Translations under genes and position numbers: made by a program
Notes under the pieces: model-generated
What the model was told of the DNA's origin: nothing
What the model saw: only the letters and a program-made list of their open reading frames with translations
Database searches by the model: none
In this document: piece after piece, positions 1 through 8,082 of the stretch
How the letters are laid out: each line of letters opens with the position of its first letter
Numbering within the stretch: the first letter of the stretch is position 1
From: a virus
Strand: one strand, 5' to 3'
Length of the DNA stretch: 56,226 nt
Virus record (IMG/VR): IMGVR_UViG_3300017742_000008
Location: 1 to 56,226 of that record

Positions 1-1161
1 AATATCTACAACCACAAAAGCTGAATAATCGAGACGAATACCTCTTGCAGTATCCACACAAATTAGATAATTGTGACCTTGAACTACTTCTTCATGGTAA
101 TCTACACCTTCATATTGTTTAAGCGGATCTACAAATGGAATAGCACTTAAAGTAGTTGGTGATATCAAAGTATTTGCTGAACCAATGAATTGACATTCAA
201 ATTCTTGTCTGAACTGATCTTCAGAAGTGTTAGCAATTTGTTCTTGTTTCCAGTCTTCATCTCTACCAGGTACATCCCACCAATTAATACTGATTGGATT
301 AAATGCTGACTTGCCTTTTTCAGCCTCAGTCCACATTTTGTAAAAGTGATTCATACCTTTAGGTGTAGAAACTACAATCATCTTTGTATCTGCACCAGAT
401 GAAATTGTAGGATAAACTGATCTAAAAAAGTCTTCTGCATCATTTGCAGGTACAAAAGCAAACTCATCTAGAAAGATAAGAGAGAAAGACATGCCACGAG
501 CTGCTGAGCCTGAAGAAGATGTTGCAATTATCTTACTACCATTTTCTAGTGTTACAGATCTTTTATTGAATGAAACTGCACCTTGTTGTAACCAAAAGGG
601 AAGATTCTCATACGCGAGTTGTAAACGACCAAGAATTTCTTGCGCAAGTTCACCTTTGTTAGCAAGAATACCAATAGTTTTACCTGGATTAAACAATGCA
701 AACCATAAAATAAACGATACACTCGTTGTAGATTTACCACACTGTCTTGGCAATTTACATATATTAAAGCGATCGTTTTTAAAATCATTAATCATATCTC
801 TTTGAAAATCATACAGCGTAAATGGAATTTCGCCATAATCCACAGACATAATTTTCATATATGTTTCAGCAAAGTATATAGGATCTTCCATACACTTTTT
901 GTATTCTCTTAACTGTTCAGGAGTATACTCTAGATTTTGGTGAGCTGCTTTAATATTGGGGTTACCAATGTAGTGACTAATAGCATCTGATTTATCAAAA
1001 AGTTCTGGATGTGTTTCTTTTGTAGGAGCATCTGGATAGAGTCTTTTTGCTGCAAGATTTTGCAACAAAGCTTTTTTGGTAGCAAAGAACTCATCACCAA
1101 ATTTTTTCCAGCCACTATGTAATTGAGAATCGTACTCTTTAGCAGAGATTGCCTGAGTCAT
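1..1161 (-). CDS. gp17: Terminase large subunit (gp17), C-terminus cut by window edge
   Basis: This is the ATPase/nuclease motor that packages DNA into the prohead. The visible 387 residues contain a Walker A-like LPRQCGKST at about 138-146, a Walker B strand LIFLDEFAF at about 228-236, and the coupling motif STPKG at about 265-269. The RNase H-like nuclease domain starts at CVDTARG, with the first catalytic Asp at about 370. The remaining nuclease residues lie beyond the window start. The start ATG at 1161 follows the gp16 stop by 7 nt, so the two are translated together as in other T4-like phages. The frame was read by translating the minus strand because it runs off the edge. Assignment is secure; the protein is incomplete only because of the window boundary. 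Confidence 0.93.
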   Translation of the reverse strand, partial: MTQAISAKEYDSQLHSGWKKFGDEFFATKKALLQNLAAKRLYPDAPTKETHPELFDKSDAISHYIGNPNIKAAHQNLEYTPEQLREYKKCMEDPIYFAETYMKIMSVDYGEIPFTLYDFQRDMINDFKNDRFNICKLPRQCGKSTTSVSFILWFALFNPGKTIGILANKGELAQEILGRLQLAYENLPFWLQQGAVSFNKRSVTLENGSKIIATSSSGSAARGMSFSLIFLDEFAFVPANDAEDFFRSVYPTISSGADTKMIVVSTPKGMNHFYKMWTEAEKGKSAFNPISINWWDVPGRDEDWKQEQIANTSEDQFRQEFECQFIGSANTLISPTTLSAIPFVDPLKQYEGVDYHEEVVQGHNYLICVDTARGIRLDYSAFVVVDI

Positions 1162-1168
1162 TATATAG

Positions 1169-1537
1169 TTATTCCTTACCTAAAAGCTCAAGTAAGTCCT
1201 TTGTATTTAGCTTAACATTTAAATTATTGTTAGTAACATTTTTTTCGCTTTCAAGTTGACCATTCATTTTATTAGTTTTTAAATGGTGATCCATAAGGCG
1301 ACCTGCTACATCAGCTAATGTTTGGGCAGAGTTAGATGCAACTTCAATGGCCCGCGGGTGCTCAGACTCCTGCGCGAGTTGAACTGCACTATCAAGTATG
1401 TCCTGAAGTTTCTCCGATGCTACGTATAGAACTTCTCTTGCATACTCGTAATCATCCGTCCTGTGTTGAAGTACCTTGGAAACGCTGGTCTCTACTTCAA
1501 CGATTTCATTATTAATGCTATCAGTTTCTTTTTCCAT
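1169..1537 (-). CDS. gp16: Terminase small subunit (gp16)
   Basis: The 122-residue protein is the DNA-recognition and regulatory partner of gp17. It is mostly helical, with the pattern typical of T4-like gp16: TDDYEYAREVLY at about 27-38, then an ESEHPRAIEV helix at about 57-66 and a following amphipathic helix. Its position directly upstream of gp17 supports the call. The start codon is preceded at exactly 4 nt by an AATAAATA late-promoter octamer, with no clear Shine-Dalgarno sequence. In T4 the next upstream gene is gp15; here a 12-kb enzyme cassette intervenes. Confidence 0.85.
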   Translation of the reverse strand: MEKETDSINNEIVEVETSVSKVLQHRTDDYEYAREVLYVASEKLQDILDSAVQLAQESEHPRAIEVASNSAQTLADVAGRLMDHHLKTNKMNGQLESEKNVTNNNLNVKLNTKDLLELLGKE

Positions 1538-1541
1538 AAAC

Positions 1542-1549
1542 TATTTATT
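1542..1549 (-). promoter_or_regulatory. T4-type late promoter octamer for gp16
   Basis: The minus strand reads AATAAATA and is followed by 4 nt (GTTT) and the gp16 ATG at 1537. This matches the T4 late consensus TATAAATA except for the first base. The spacing places the expected transcription start at the AUG, suggesting a leaderless message. Confidence 0.55.
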
Positions 1550-1570
1550 CGGATGGAGTATAACTATTAT

Positions 1571-2140
1571 ATGGATGTTGAGATTAAAATTGTATCTAGA
1601 GAACAGATTGAAAACAGTGAACATTTGGTCGATGAACTGAAATCCTTCTGCAAAACAGCTTCTAATGATATGCGTGAACCAGCCCATGTCAATATGTATT
1701 GGGATAATAAACCTAATACTCTATACTCGCAATTATTCCATCAACATAAGTATGACGAAGATACTGGTCGCCTCTTCCTTGCTTATATTGATAATCAACT
1801 TGCGGGTATTTCTGGTGCATATACATATGCTGATGAATCAAACACTTTGATATGTGGCTCAAGAACATGGACTATGAAAGAACATCGCACTAAATATCTC
1901 CATGGCAATCATTTATTTCCAGCGCAATTTGAATGGGCCAAACATAATGGATATGAAAAAGCCTATCTTACATTTAATAGTTACAATCAGTGGTTGTTCG
2001 AGTTTCTACAAAGAATTAGTGATGGAAAAGCTACAGCATTTGGTCTATCTAATTCAGATACATATAAGCAATTACAATTCTTACCTGAAACAAAAATAAT
2101 TAATTACACTGAACAACACGTTGCAGTAAAATACCTATGA
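1571..2140 (+). CDS. GNAT-like acyltransferase fold protein
   Basis: First gene of the plus-strand enzyme cassette, 189 residues with this start. The segment GRLFLAYIDNQLAGISGAY resembles the central beta-strands of GNAT N-acyltransferases, and the following helix/strand region (GNHLFPAQFEWAKHNGYEKA) fits the acetyl-CoA-binding half of that fold. No substrate can be assigned. An in-frame extension to 1463 would run back through gp16, so the start was moved to ATG 1571, with GGAG at 1555-1558; ATG 1553 is an alternative. It overlaps the next gene by 4 nt, which implies coupling. GNAT membership is inferred from the overall pattern rather than a strict motif. Confidence 0.55.
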   Translation: MDVEIKIVSREQIENSEHLVDELKSFCKTASNDMREPAHVNMYWDNKPNTLYSQLFHQHKYDEDTGRLFLAYIDNQLAGISGAYTYADESNTLICGSRTWTMKEHRTKYLHGNHLFPAQFEWAKHNGYEKAYLTFNSYNQWLFEFLQRISDGKATAFGLSNSDTYKQLQFLPETKIINYTEQHVAVKYL

Positions 2141-2865
2141 TACCGTTATTTGCACCTTTAAAAGATCAAATTGAAATAGATAAAGAAGAAATCCTTTGGG
2201 AACTTTCTTCTTCTGGTGTATTAGGTGAAAGCATTGTAGCAACCACAACGTTTTTTGATGGTCAATCTCATCATAAATCACCTGCTGCTTTTAATGAAAC
2301 AAAATTTGAAGATACTGCATCAGTAACTCACTATGACGAAGATGGTGAACTTCAAGACGGTGCTGATACTTTTTTCATGAATAGTTTAACATACATTGAT
2401 GAAAGATCTAAACGTCAAAGTTGGGATAAAAATAGAACTGTGCCACTTTGGGTAAAACATGATGAACCTTGGTTTTGGCGTGATGATGTTCCATATACAA
2501 AATCAGTTATCAAAAACTTACCATGGTTCGAATATGTAACCACTACAAGAGTAATCTCATTGAAGCCTAATACTTCAGGCGTGATTCATGCTGATTCTGG
2601 TCGTATTATGAACCAAAAATATTATGCTGATGGTAATGCAAGTATAACAATAAACATTTTGACTGGTGGCGGTAATCTACATTTCATAGATGAATTTAGT
2701 AATACACACACAATTGATGAAGATTCTAATACTTTTTGGCATTTTGACGACTCTACACCTCATTGTGTTCCAAAAGTAAACAGCCATAGACTACAATTAA
2801 GAATCTTTGGACGTTTAGAAAAAAACTATCAAGATATTTTAGATATGGAAAAAGCTATTTGGTAA
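2137..2865 (+). CDS. Fe(II)/2-oxoglutarate oxygenase-like beta-helix protein
   Basis: The C-terminal half shows the metal triad pattern of Fe(II)/2OG dioxygenases: HAD at 151-153 (HxD), a distal His at about 209 in DDSTPHCVP, and an Arg at about 222 in RLQLRIFG that could bind 2-oxoglutarate. The arrangement resembles the aspartyl/asparaginyl hydroxylase branch. The likely reaction is hydroxylation; substrate unknown. It is one of four such genes in the cassette, which could act on proteins, sugars or lipids. Its 3' end overlaps the convergent desaturase gene by 11 nt. Confidence 0.65.
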   Translation: MIPLFAPLKDQIEIDKEEILWELSSSGVLGESIVATTTFFDGQSHHKSPAAFNETKFEDTASVTHYDEDGELQDGADTFFMNSLTYIDERSKRQSWDKNRTVPLWVKHDEPWFWRDDVPYTKSVIKNLPWFEYVTTTRVISLKPNTSGVIHADSGRIMNQKYYADGNASITINILTGGGNLHFIDEFSNTHTIDEDSNTFWHFDDSTPHCVPKVNSHRLQLRIFGRLEKNYQDILDMEKAIW

Positions 2866-3637
2866 TACGCAATAAGCGTACAAATGGACTTACTGGATCT
2901 ATTTCCCACCATTTTTCTCCAGGCAATGGCTCTGAAGGTTTAGCATGGTGGTTATTATGCCAATTTTCACCTAAAGCAAAGATCAACATCCAAGGTGTAT
3001 TTCTACTACCATCTTTTGTATCATAAGTTCTATAACCACTTTTGTGATTAAAGTAATTACTCATATTGGTAGAAAATACACCCATAAAAGATGGTACAAT
3101 TAATCCAAATAGAAGTGCTTCAAATCCTAATGTAAAGTATACAACTGCATAAGTCGCAATAATCAGAGCATGATAGTAATCGTGCATGAAAATGTGAACT
3201 TTATCTCTAAGCATATGACGAGCATACATTAGTGCAGCACTTGGTTTCTCTTTAAAATAAGAATCATCATAAAAAGAAAATAGAATTTTCCAACCATGTT
3301 CGTGCGGAGAGTGTGGATCATATTTCTTATCTGTATGGTGGTGATGTTGTCTGTGCATCATTACCCAAGCAAGAGCTGAACCAGTATTTGCGAGTAAGCC
3401 TAAATATGAAAAAGCGTATTCAACAGGTTTATATGTCTTAAAAGACTTGTGACTGAGTAACCTGTGATATGTAAAATTGATTCCAAGCGCAATGATTGTA
3501 AACCACATAGCAAATGAGATATACCAATAGTAATTAGGCACTTCTAAAGTCAAAGCATAAACAAAAAATCCTAGTAATGCTAGATGCTGGAATTTGAACC
3601 AGCTAGAGTTAGGTCGTAAATATGATTTTATATCCAT
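2855..3637 (-). CDS. Acyl-CoA/fatty acid desaturase, delta-9 type
   Basis: An integral-membrane di-iron desaturase of 260 residues. The three histidine boxes are intact: HRLLSH at 58-63, HRQHHHH at 95-101 and ENWHNNHH at 224-231. Hydrophobic stretches at about 16-54 and 155-190 fit the usual four-helix membrane topology. The family inserts a cis double bond in acyl chains using O2 and an electron donor; no donor gene is seen here. It is the only minus-strand gene in this part of the cassette, transcribed alone from a perfect TATAAATA. It may alter host membrane fluidity during infection, or make an unsaturated acyl group for a cassette product; both are inference. Confidence 0.88.
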   Translation of the reverse strand: MDIKSYLRPNSSWFKFQHLALLGFFVYALTLEVPNYYWYISFAMWFTIIALGINFTYHRLLSHKSFKTYKPVEYAFSYLGLLANTGSALAWVMMHRQHHHHTDKKYDPHSPHEHGWKILFSFYDDSYFKEKPSAALMYARHMLRDKVHIFMHDYYHALIIATYAVVYFTLGFEALLFGLIVPSFMGVFSTNMSNYFNHKSGYRTYDTKDGSRNTPWMLIFALGENWHNNHHAKPSEPLPGEKWWEIDPVSPFVRLLRITK

Positions 3638-3641
3638 GATC

Positions 3642-3653
3642 TATTTATAAATA
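3642..3653. promoter_or_regulatory. Overlapping divergent late promoters (12-bp palindrome)
   Basis: The palindrome TATTTATAAATA contains a perfect T4 late octamer TATAAATA on the plus strand (3646-3653) and another on the minus strand (3642-3649). The plus copy serves the gene at 3669 through a short leader with GAGG. The minus copy lies 4 nt from the desaturase ATG at 3637. Confidence 0.7.
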
Positions 3654-3668
3654 ATATAGAGGTATATT

Positions 3669-4367
3669 ATGGCAGGCGCAACTCGTGAATTAACACGCGA
3701 TGACGGTGAAATCATTTATGATCTGATGATGAAAAGATATATTCAACTTTCTCAAGTTGGATCAAAAAACTCTAGAACATCTGACAATATTGATGAACAA
3801 TACAAAGTATTCATGGAAGAGCACATGGATTTTACTTGGACTCCTGAAGGATTGCCTAGTGAACTAAATGCTGGTAGAGCAATTGGTGTTTGGGATAAAG
3901 GTGAACTTCGAATGATTGTCACCCAAAGATTTGCAACCAGAAGATTACCAACTTGGTATGTAGGTAATATGATTACAGACCCAGAGTACAATAACTTCTA
4001 CAAAGTAACTAAAGGTATGGCTGAAGCAATTGATGGATGTGCTGAGTATGCTGAATCTAAAGGTTACACACAATTCTATTGGGTGACATCTACAAAAGCT
4101 TGGAATAAAAGAGAGCAAATATGGTATAATGCTAGTAAGACATTTAAAAGATATAATGTCTTTATTGAGAACATCATACCTGCAGGAGAAGAACCTAAAT
4201 TTGATGTTGAGAAGATGTTACTAGGATATAGACCACATCCTACTGATTTGGCTATCAAATGCGCAAAGATAAAACCACATATCAGACACGAGCATTTTCA
4301 AAAGCAAGGGCTTTTAAAAGTTAACTACAATCCCTTACAGGAAGAAAAAAATGAATTCAACAAGTAA
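3669..4367 (+). CDS. GNAT-like acyltransferase fold protein
   Basis: The 232-residue protein begins with a helix-rich segment followed by ELRMIVTQRFATRRLPTWYVG and a helix GMAEAIDGCAEYAESKGY, a layout like GNAT acyltransferases, although a canonical acetyl-CoA motif is not obvious. It has its own late promoter and a GAGG ribosome site about 5-8 nt before the ATG. Its 3' end overlaps the following gene, which resembles it in size and layout, by 17 nt, as the first of three tandem genes of this type. The substrate is not known. Confidence 0.5.
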   Translation: MAGATRELTRDDGEIIYDLMMKRYIQLSQVGSKNSRTSDNIDEQYKVFMEEHMDFTWTPEGLPSELNAGRAIGVWDKGELRMIVTQRFATRRLPTWYVGNMITDPEYNNFYKVTKGMAEAIDGCAEYAESKGYTQFYWVTSTKAWNKREQIWYNASKTFKRYNVFIENIIPAGEEPKFDVEKMLLGYRPHPTDLAIKCAKIKPHIRHEHFQKQGLLKVNYNPLQEEKNEFNK

Positions 4368-4953
4368 TTTAACTCACAGAGTCTTAGAATATAAAGATGT
4401 TGAGTGGGTAACTGAATTAGCAAAACAACAAGTCAAACATATGGGCTTTATGAAAGATGATGTTGGTTTTGACGATACAATGGACACTAAAGAATATTGG
4501 GAAGACTGGATTGTAGGCGAAAACAAAAAGACTTATGCGACTTTTAAAGACGGAAAATTTGCATGCTTATCAAGCTGTTATTTCTGGGGATTAATGCCAT
4601 ATGCTACTAGAAAAAATGCTATTTCAGCACCTGGTTTAGGTTTTGCGGTAAGGTCTATTTTTCCAAATCACGAAAAATATTGTTTTGATCAAATATTTGA
4701 AGAAGGCAGAGTAAAGATCTATATGGCTTCAAATTATGATATGTATGATTATGTTACACATCCAAAAAGAAGAATTGTTTTCGAAAACTTTAATAAGTTG
4801 ATGAATGAGAGTTGGACTCATTGTATAGAAGAAATTGTAGAACCTGGACAAATGACCAAATGGAAAGGTTTTCAAAGTCTAACTGGTTATAAAACTTGGC
4901 CAGAAAAAATTATGATCAAATCATGGACACACAAAGACTATGGAATTCATTAA
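4351..4953 (+). CDS. GNAT-like protein, paralogue of the next gene
   Basis: The 200-residue product is clearly paralogous to the following gene. Both share an EYWE-W motif (about residues 48-52 here), a W-LMPY-T segment near 75-81, and a C-terminal QMTKWKGF followed by a G--WP motif. The overall arrangement suggests an acyltransferase-type fold like the neighbour upstream. No catalytic residue can be named. Overlaps with both neighbours (17 and 14 nt) indicate translational coupling. Confidence 0.5.
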   Translation: MNSTSNLTHRVLEYKDVEWVTELAKQQVKHMGFMKDDVGFDDTMDTKEYWEDWIVGENKKTYATFKDGKFACLSSCYFWGLMPYATRKNAISAPGLGFAVRSIFPNHEKYCFDQIFEEGRVKIYMASNYDMYDYVTHPKRRIVFENFNKLMNESWTHCIEEIVEPGQMTKWKGFQSLTGYKTWPEKIMIKSWTHKDYGIH

Positions 4954-5509
4954 TCTAGACATTTCTCATCTAGATGATGTTATTGAATTGCAGAATAAGC
5001 AAGACAATTACATGGGTGTGCCTAAAAAAGACATTGACTATGAAAATTACTTCAATAAAGAATATTGGGAACTTTGGCTAACTGATCCTAATCATCAAAT
5101 GACTGGTTACTTTAAAGACGGCGTTTTAAAAGTAATGATGGGTATCTATTACTGGAAACTTTTTCCTTACACTACACTTGGTAATCATTTTGCAGATCCA
5201 ACTTTAGGGTTTAAAGGTATGATGCTAAATGCAGATATTATGGCCCATTGCTGTGAAGAAGCTTTGAAAAGAGGTCATGTAAAAAGTTATATCTTTAATG
5301 GCAGAGCACACGTTGATCAAAAAAGAAGAAAAAGATATTTTGGTAGATTTGAAAAAAGAACAAATGGTAAATGGACTCATAAGACTGAAGAAATTATACC
5401 AGCTTTTCAGATGACTAAATGGAAAGGTTTCAAAATGATTGCTGGTATGAGAGCTTGGCCTATGGAAACTGTTATAAGAAGCTTGACGCTAAATGATGAA
5501 GTTCAATAA
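4940..5509 (+). CDS. GNAT-like protein, paralogue of the previous gene
   Basis: A 189-residue tandem duplicate of the preceding gene. It retains the EYWELW motif, the W-LFPYTT segment, the TLGFKGM segment and the C-terminal AFQMTKWKGF plus AWP motif. The two copies have diverged widely, so the duplication is not recent. The function is presumably related but the substrate may differ. It overlaps the downstream sulfotransferase-like gene by 17 nt. Confidence 0.5.
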   Translation: MEFINLDISHLDDVIELQNKQDNYMGVPKKDIDYENYFNKEYWELWLTDPNHQMTGYFKDGVLKVMMGIYYWKLFPYTTLGNHFADPTLGFKGMMLNADIMAHCCEEALKRGHVKSYIFNGRAHVDQKRRKRYFGRFEKRTNGKWTHKTEEIIPAFQMTKWKGFKMIAGMRAWPMETVIRSLTLNDEVQ

Positions 5510-6407
5510 CAGTAAACCTTTAATAGTTGGTGGTCTACCAAGATCAGGAACAACTGCTCTTACTCGTTTTGTGTATAGACAATTACTCATTGAAAGCGAT
5601 AATCCTCCAGGCTATTGCGATGAACTATTTAGAATTTTACCTTCAGTATATGAAATTAATTGGCTAGATAAACCAAGAATGATATCTCTTGCTAATAAAA
5701 GTAAAGATGCTTTAGTTTTAGATGTAGAAAATGTAGATGCAACTGATTTTATGTTTCCTGTGGCTGGCAATAACATATCAACTACTTTACCTTATATAAA
5801 AGCTAGGGTTGATTCCTATAAAAGATATAATTTTTCTGATTACTTTGGTAAAGTTTTTCCAATGGATCTAGACATGATTAAGTTGATTGATCAAAACTAT
5901 ACTAAAGATTTGCTGTTAAATCATCATTGGCTTATTTGCTGGAGAGAAGATTGGTTTGAACTACTCATTAGTATCTTGTATGCAATAAATACTAAGCAAT
6001 TTCATGTTTATGGACAACAGAGTTTTATAGAAAAACATATTCTTTTACACCCACTACAAATTGATCAAGACATACATAATATATTCGGATTATTTTACAA
6101 ATGGATTTCTAAAGATATGGACATGACTTTAATATCTTTAGATGATATTAAAAATATTCCTAACAATTGGAATGAAACGCCTAAAGATAAAGTTCCAACT
6201 GATTGGCTAGTTCCTCCAGTTGTAGTAGACGGTAAAAAGAAAAAAATGGAAGAACTAGTTCTCAATTATGATATTGTGAAGAAAAGAGCATTTAAAAGAA
6301 TAGGTCCTATGCTCAGCAAATATAACGGTCTTTTTGTGTTATCAGAAGACAAAGAAAAAATTCATATAGACTTGACTAAATTACGAGAGAAATGCATACT
6401 ATGTTAG
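5493..6407 (+). CDS. Sulfotransferase-like P-loop protein
   Basis: The N-terminus LIVGGLPRSGTTALTR carries the PRSGTT loop (about 16-21) that in sulfotransferases binds the 5'-phosphate of PAPS. A later ICWREDWFELLISILYA segment (about 149-165) resembles the 3'-phosphate-binding Arg plus the following helix of this family. Length (304 residues) is normal. If active it would transfer sulfate to a sugar, lipid or tyrosine; the acceptor is unknown. It lies just before a PP-loop ATPase. Related sulfotransferase-fold proteins in phages are rarely tested, so the reaction is inferred. Confidence 0.65.
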   Translation: MMKFNNSKPLIVGGLPRSGTTALTRFVYRQLLIESDNPPGYCDELFRILPSVYEINWLDKPRMISLANKSKDALVLDVENVDATDFMFPVAGNNISTTLPYIKARVDSYKRYNFSDYFGKVFPMDLDMIKLIDQNYTKDLLLNHHWLICWREDWFELLISILYAINTKQFHVYGQQSFIEKHILLHPLQIDQDIHNIFGLFYKWISKDMDMTLISLDDIKNIPNNWNETPKDKVPTDWLVPPVVVDGKKKKMEELVLNYDIVKKRAFKRIGPMLSKYNGLFVLSEDKEKIHIDLTKLREKCILC

Positions 6408-7372
6408 AACATCAATATACATATATGAACCATTTTAAATGGGGATATAACGGTAGTTGGTTTAATAAACGAGAAAATGAGCGTGATGTATACATGACAA
6501 AGTTTGGTCAGATTGAAAGACAGCCGCTTAGCTTTAAAGAAGAATGTTATGATGTCGCAAGAAAAATCTTTAACTATTCTATAATGAAAGATACAACTGT
6601 TGATCTGATGTTTAGTGGTGGTTCTGAAAGCGAAATGATGGTTCGTTCTTTTACAGAACAAAATTTACCTATCAATATTCATATCATGGCTTTTAAAGAC
6701 TTTAAAAATATTCACGATATTTCTCATGCAATAGCTTTTTGTGAAAGAAATAACTTAGAATACATTCTGCACGAACTTGATGTTGAAAAACTTATAATTG
6801 AAAAGGGTCTTTTGTACGCTCAGTTTTCTAAGTGCATTACACCTAGAATGTTGCCGCATATGTGGTTGATGGAACAGCTAAAAGGTGGAGTTGTTGTCAT
6901 GGGTATGGGTGAATGTTACATATCTCATAAGCACGTAAAACAATATTATGATTATAAAGATGGACGCATTATAAGAAATAGTAAAAACGATTATGATAAA
7001 GCGCCTTGGTATTTGTACGAGCGTGAAAAGATTAACTCTTGGTATAGATTTGCTGAGCATCATGATATCATGGCTATTCCTGGTTTCTTTCAATATACAC
7101 CTGAGATTATGCTAGCATTTTTAGAAGAACAAGTCACGAAAGAATTAGTAAACTGCGAACGTTTTGGTAAGTTAAGTAACACAAGTACCAAACTAGAAGT
7201 ATATGAAAAACACTTTCCAAATCTCATGCAAAGATATAAAAAAGATGGTTTTGAAATGCTTCAACACTTAGACACAGAACTAAGACCTGAATTAATTAAA
7301 TTATATGGGCAGTACAGTCAAGAATATAAAATTGACTATGAAGATCTAATAAGGAAACTAAGACATGGCTAA
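6392..7372 (+). CDS. PP-loop ATPase (asparagine synthase/adenylating type)
   Basis: The segment VDLMFSGGSESEMMVRSF places an SGGxES loop at residues 75-80. This is the pyrophosphate-binding loop of N-type ATP pyrophosphatases, which normally read SGGxDS; here Glu replaces Asp. The following strand/helix order (INIHIMAFKDFKNIHD, then AIAFCERNNLEYILHELDV) agrees with that fold. Such enzymes adenylate a carboxyl, carbonyl or tRNA substrate for amide or thiol formation. No N-terminal glutaminase domain is seen. The start overlaps the previous gene by 16 nt, and the last codons overlap the SDR gene by 8 nt. Confidence 0.65.
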   Translation: MHTMLEHQYTYMNHFKWGYNGSWFNKRENERDVYMTKFGQIERQPLSFKEECYDVARKIFNYSIMKDTTVDLMFSGGSESEMMVRSFTEQNLPINIHIMAFKDFKNIHDISHAIAFCERNNLEYILHELDVEKLIIEKGLLYAQFSKCITPRMLPHMWLMEQLKGGVVVMGMGECYISHKHVKQYYDYKDGRIIRNSKNDYDKAPWYLYEREKINSWYRFAEHHDIMAIPGFFQYTPEIMLAFLEEQVTKELVNCERFGKLSNTSTKLEVYEKHFPNLMQRYKKDGFEMLQHLDTELRPELIKLYGQYSQEYKIDYEDLIRKLRHG

Positions 7373-8081
7373 AAAGATGTTAATTACCGGTGCTAGCAGT
7401 GGTATTGGTAAATCTATTGCTGATAAATTTGAAAATTCAGAATATGACATTATTACAGTTGCAAGAACTGGTGATATGACTGAGAATGGTGACTTAATGG
7501 ATGCAGAATTTAGACAATATCTAATAGACAAATACAATCCTTACATCTTTGTTAATAATGCTGGTGCATTTATGAGTGACATTACCCAAACTATGACTCT
7601 GAATGTAGTTGCAGCTATGCATCTTTTTGAAGGCTTTTATCAAAAAATGATGAGAGGACATATTATTAATATGAATAGCTTTGGCTCTAAACTTGCTGGT
7701 TATCCTGATATGGGTAGAGAAAGAGCAAACTATTATGCTAGTAAAAAATCTTTTTTAGAATTTGTAAGAATGCACGCAAGAAACAAAGAAAGACCCATTC
7801 ATATTTGCAGTATTATTCCTAGTGTAGTTCGTTCAGGCATGAACGATATGGATGATATGTATAAAAACATTCCTCACGATTATGATAAAGTAGATTACAA
7901 TTCTACTTTTCCTATACCACCTGAGTATTTAGCAGATACGGTTGAATGGATTATCAATCAACCACCATATGTAGACATTGAAGAACTTGTAGTAACAATG
8001 CACAATAAAATAACTTCTTTCAATCCAATGGTAAGTACTAACGTTGGACTAAAGCAGAAATATAAAACAACGAGAAAATAA
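7365..8081 (+). CDS. Short-chain dehydrogenase/reductase (SDR)
   Basis: A complete classical SDR of 238 residues. It shows the cofactor motif TGASSGIG at 8-15, NNAG at 64-67, catalytic Ser in NMNSFGSK (about 105) and the YYASK active site (Tyr123, Lys127). It should catalyse NAD(P)-dependent oxidoreduction of an alcohol or carbonyl group. The residue ending strand 2 (ARTG at about 33-36) hints at NADP use, though weakly. It lies in the overlapping cassette between the PP-loop ATPase and two 2OG-oxygenase-like genes, so it probably acts in the same pathway, perhaps on a sugar or acyl intermediate. Confidence 0.85.
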   Translation: MAKKMLITGASSGIGKSIADKFENSEYDIITVARTGDMTENGDLMDAEFRQYLIDKYNPYIFVNNAGAFMSDITQTMTLNVVAAMHLFEGFYQKMMRGHIINMNSFGSKLAGYPDMGRERANYYASKKSFLEFVRMHARNKERPIHICSIIPSVVRSGMNDMDDMYKNIPHDYDKVDYNSTFPIPPEYLADTVEWIINQPPYVDIEELVVTMHNKITSFNPMVSTNVGLKQKYKTTRK

Positions 8082-8082
8082 T

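Noticed and set aside
491-805. Plus- and minus-strand short frames within 1-1161
   Set aside because: The minus strand here reads as one continuous gp17 with Walker A, Walker B and nuclease motifs; the short frames are shadows.
1463-1570. Longer N-terminus for the first cassette gene
   Set aside because: It runs antisense through the start of gp16 and its late promoter.
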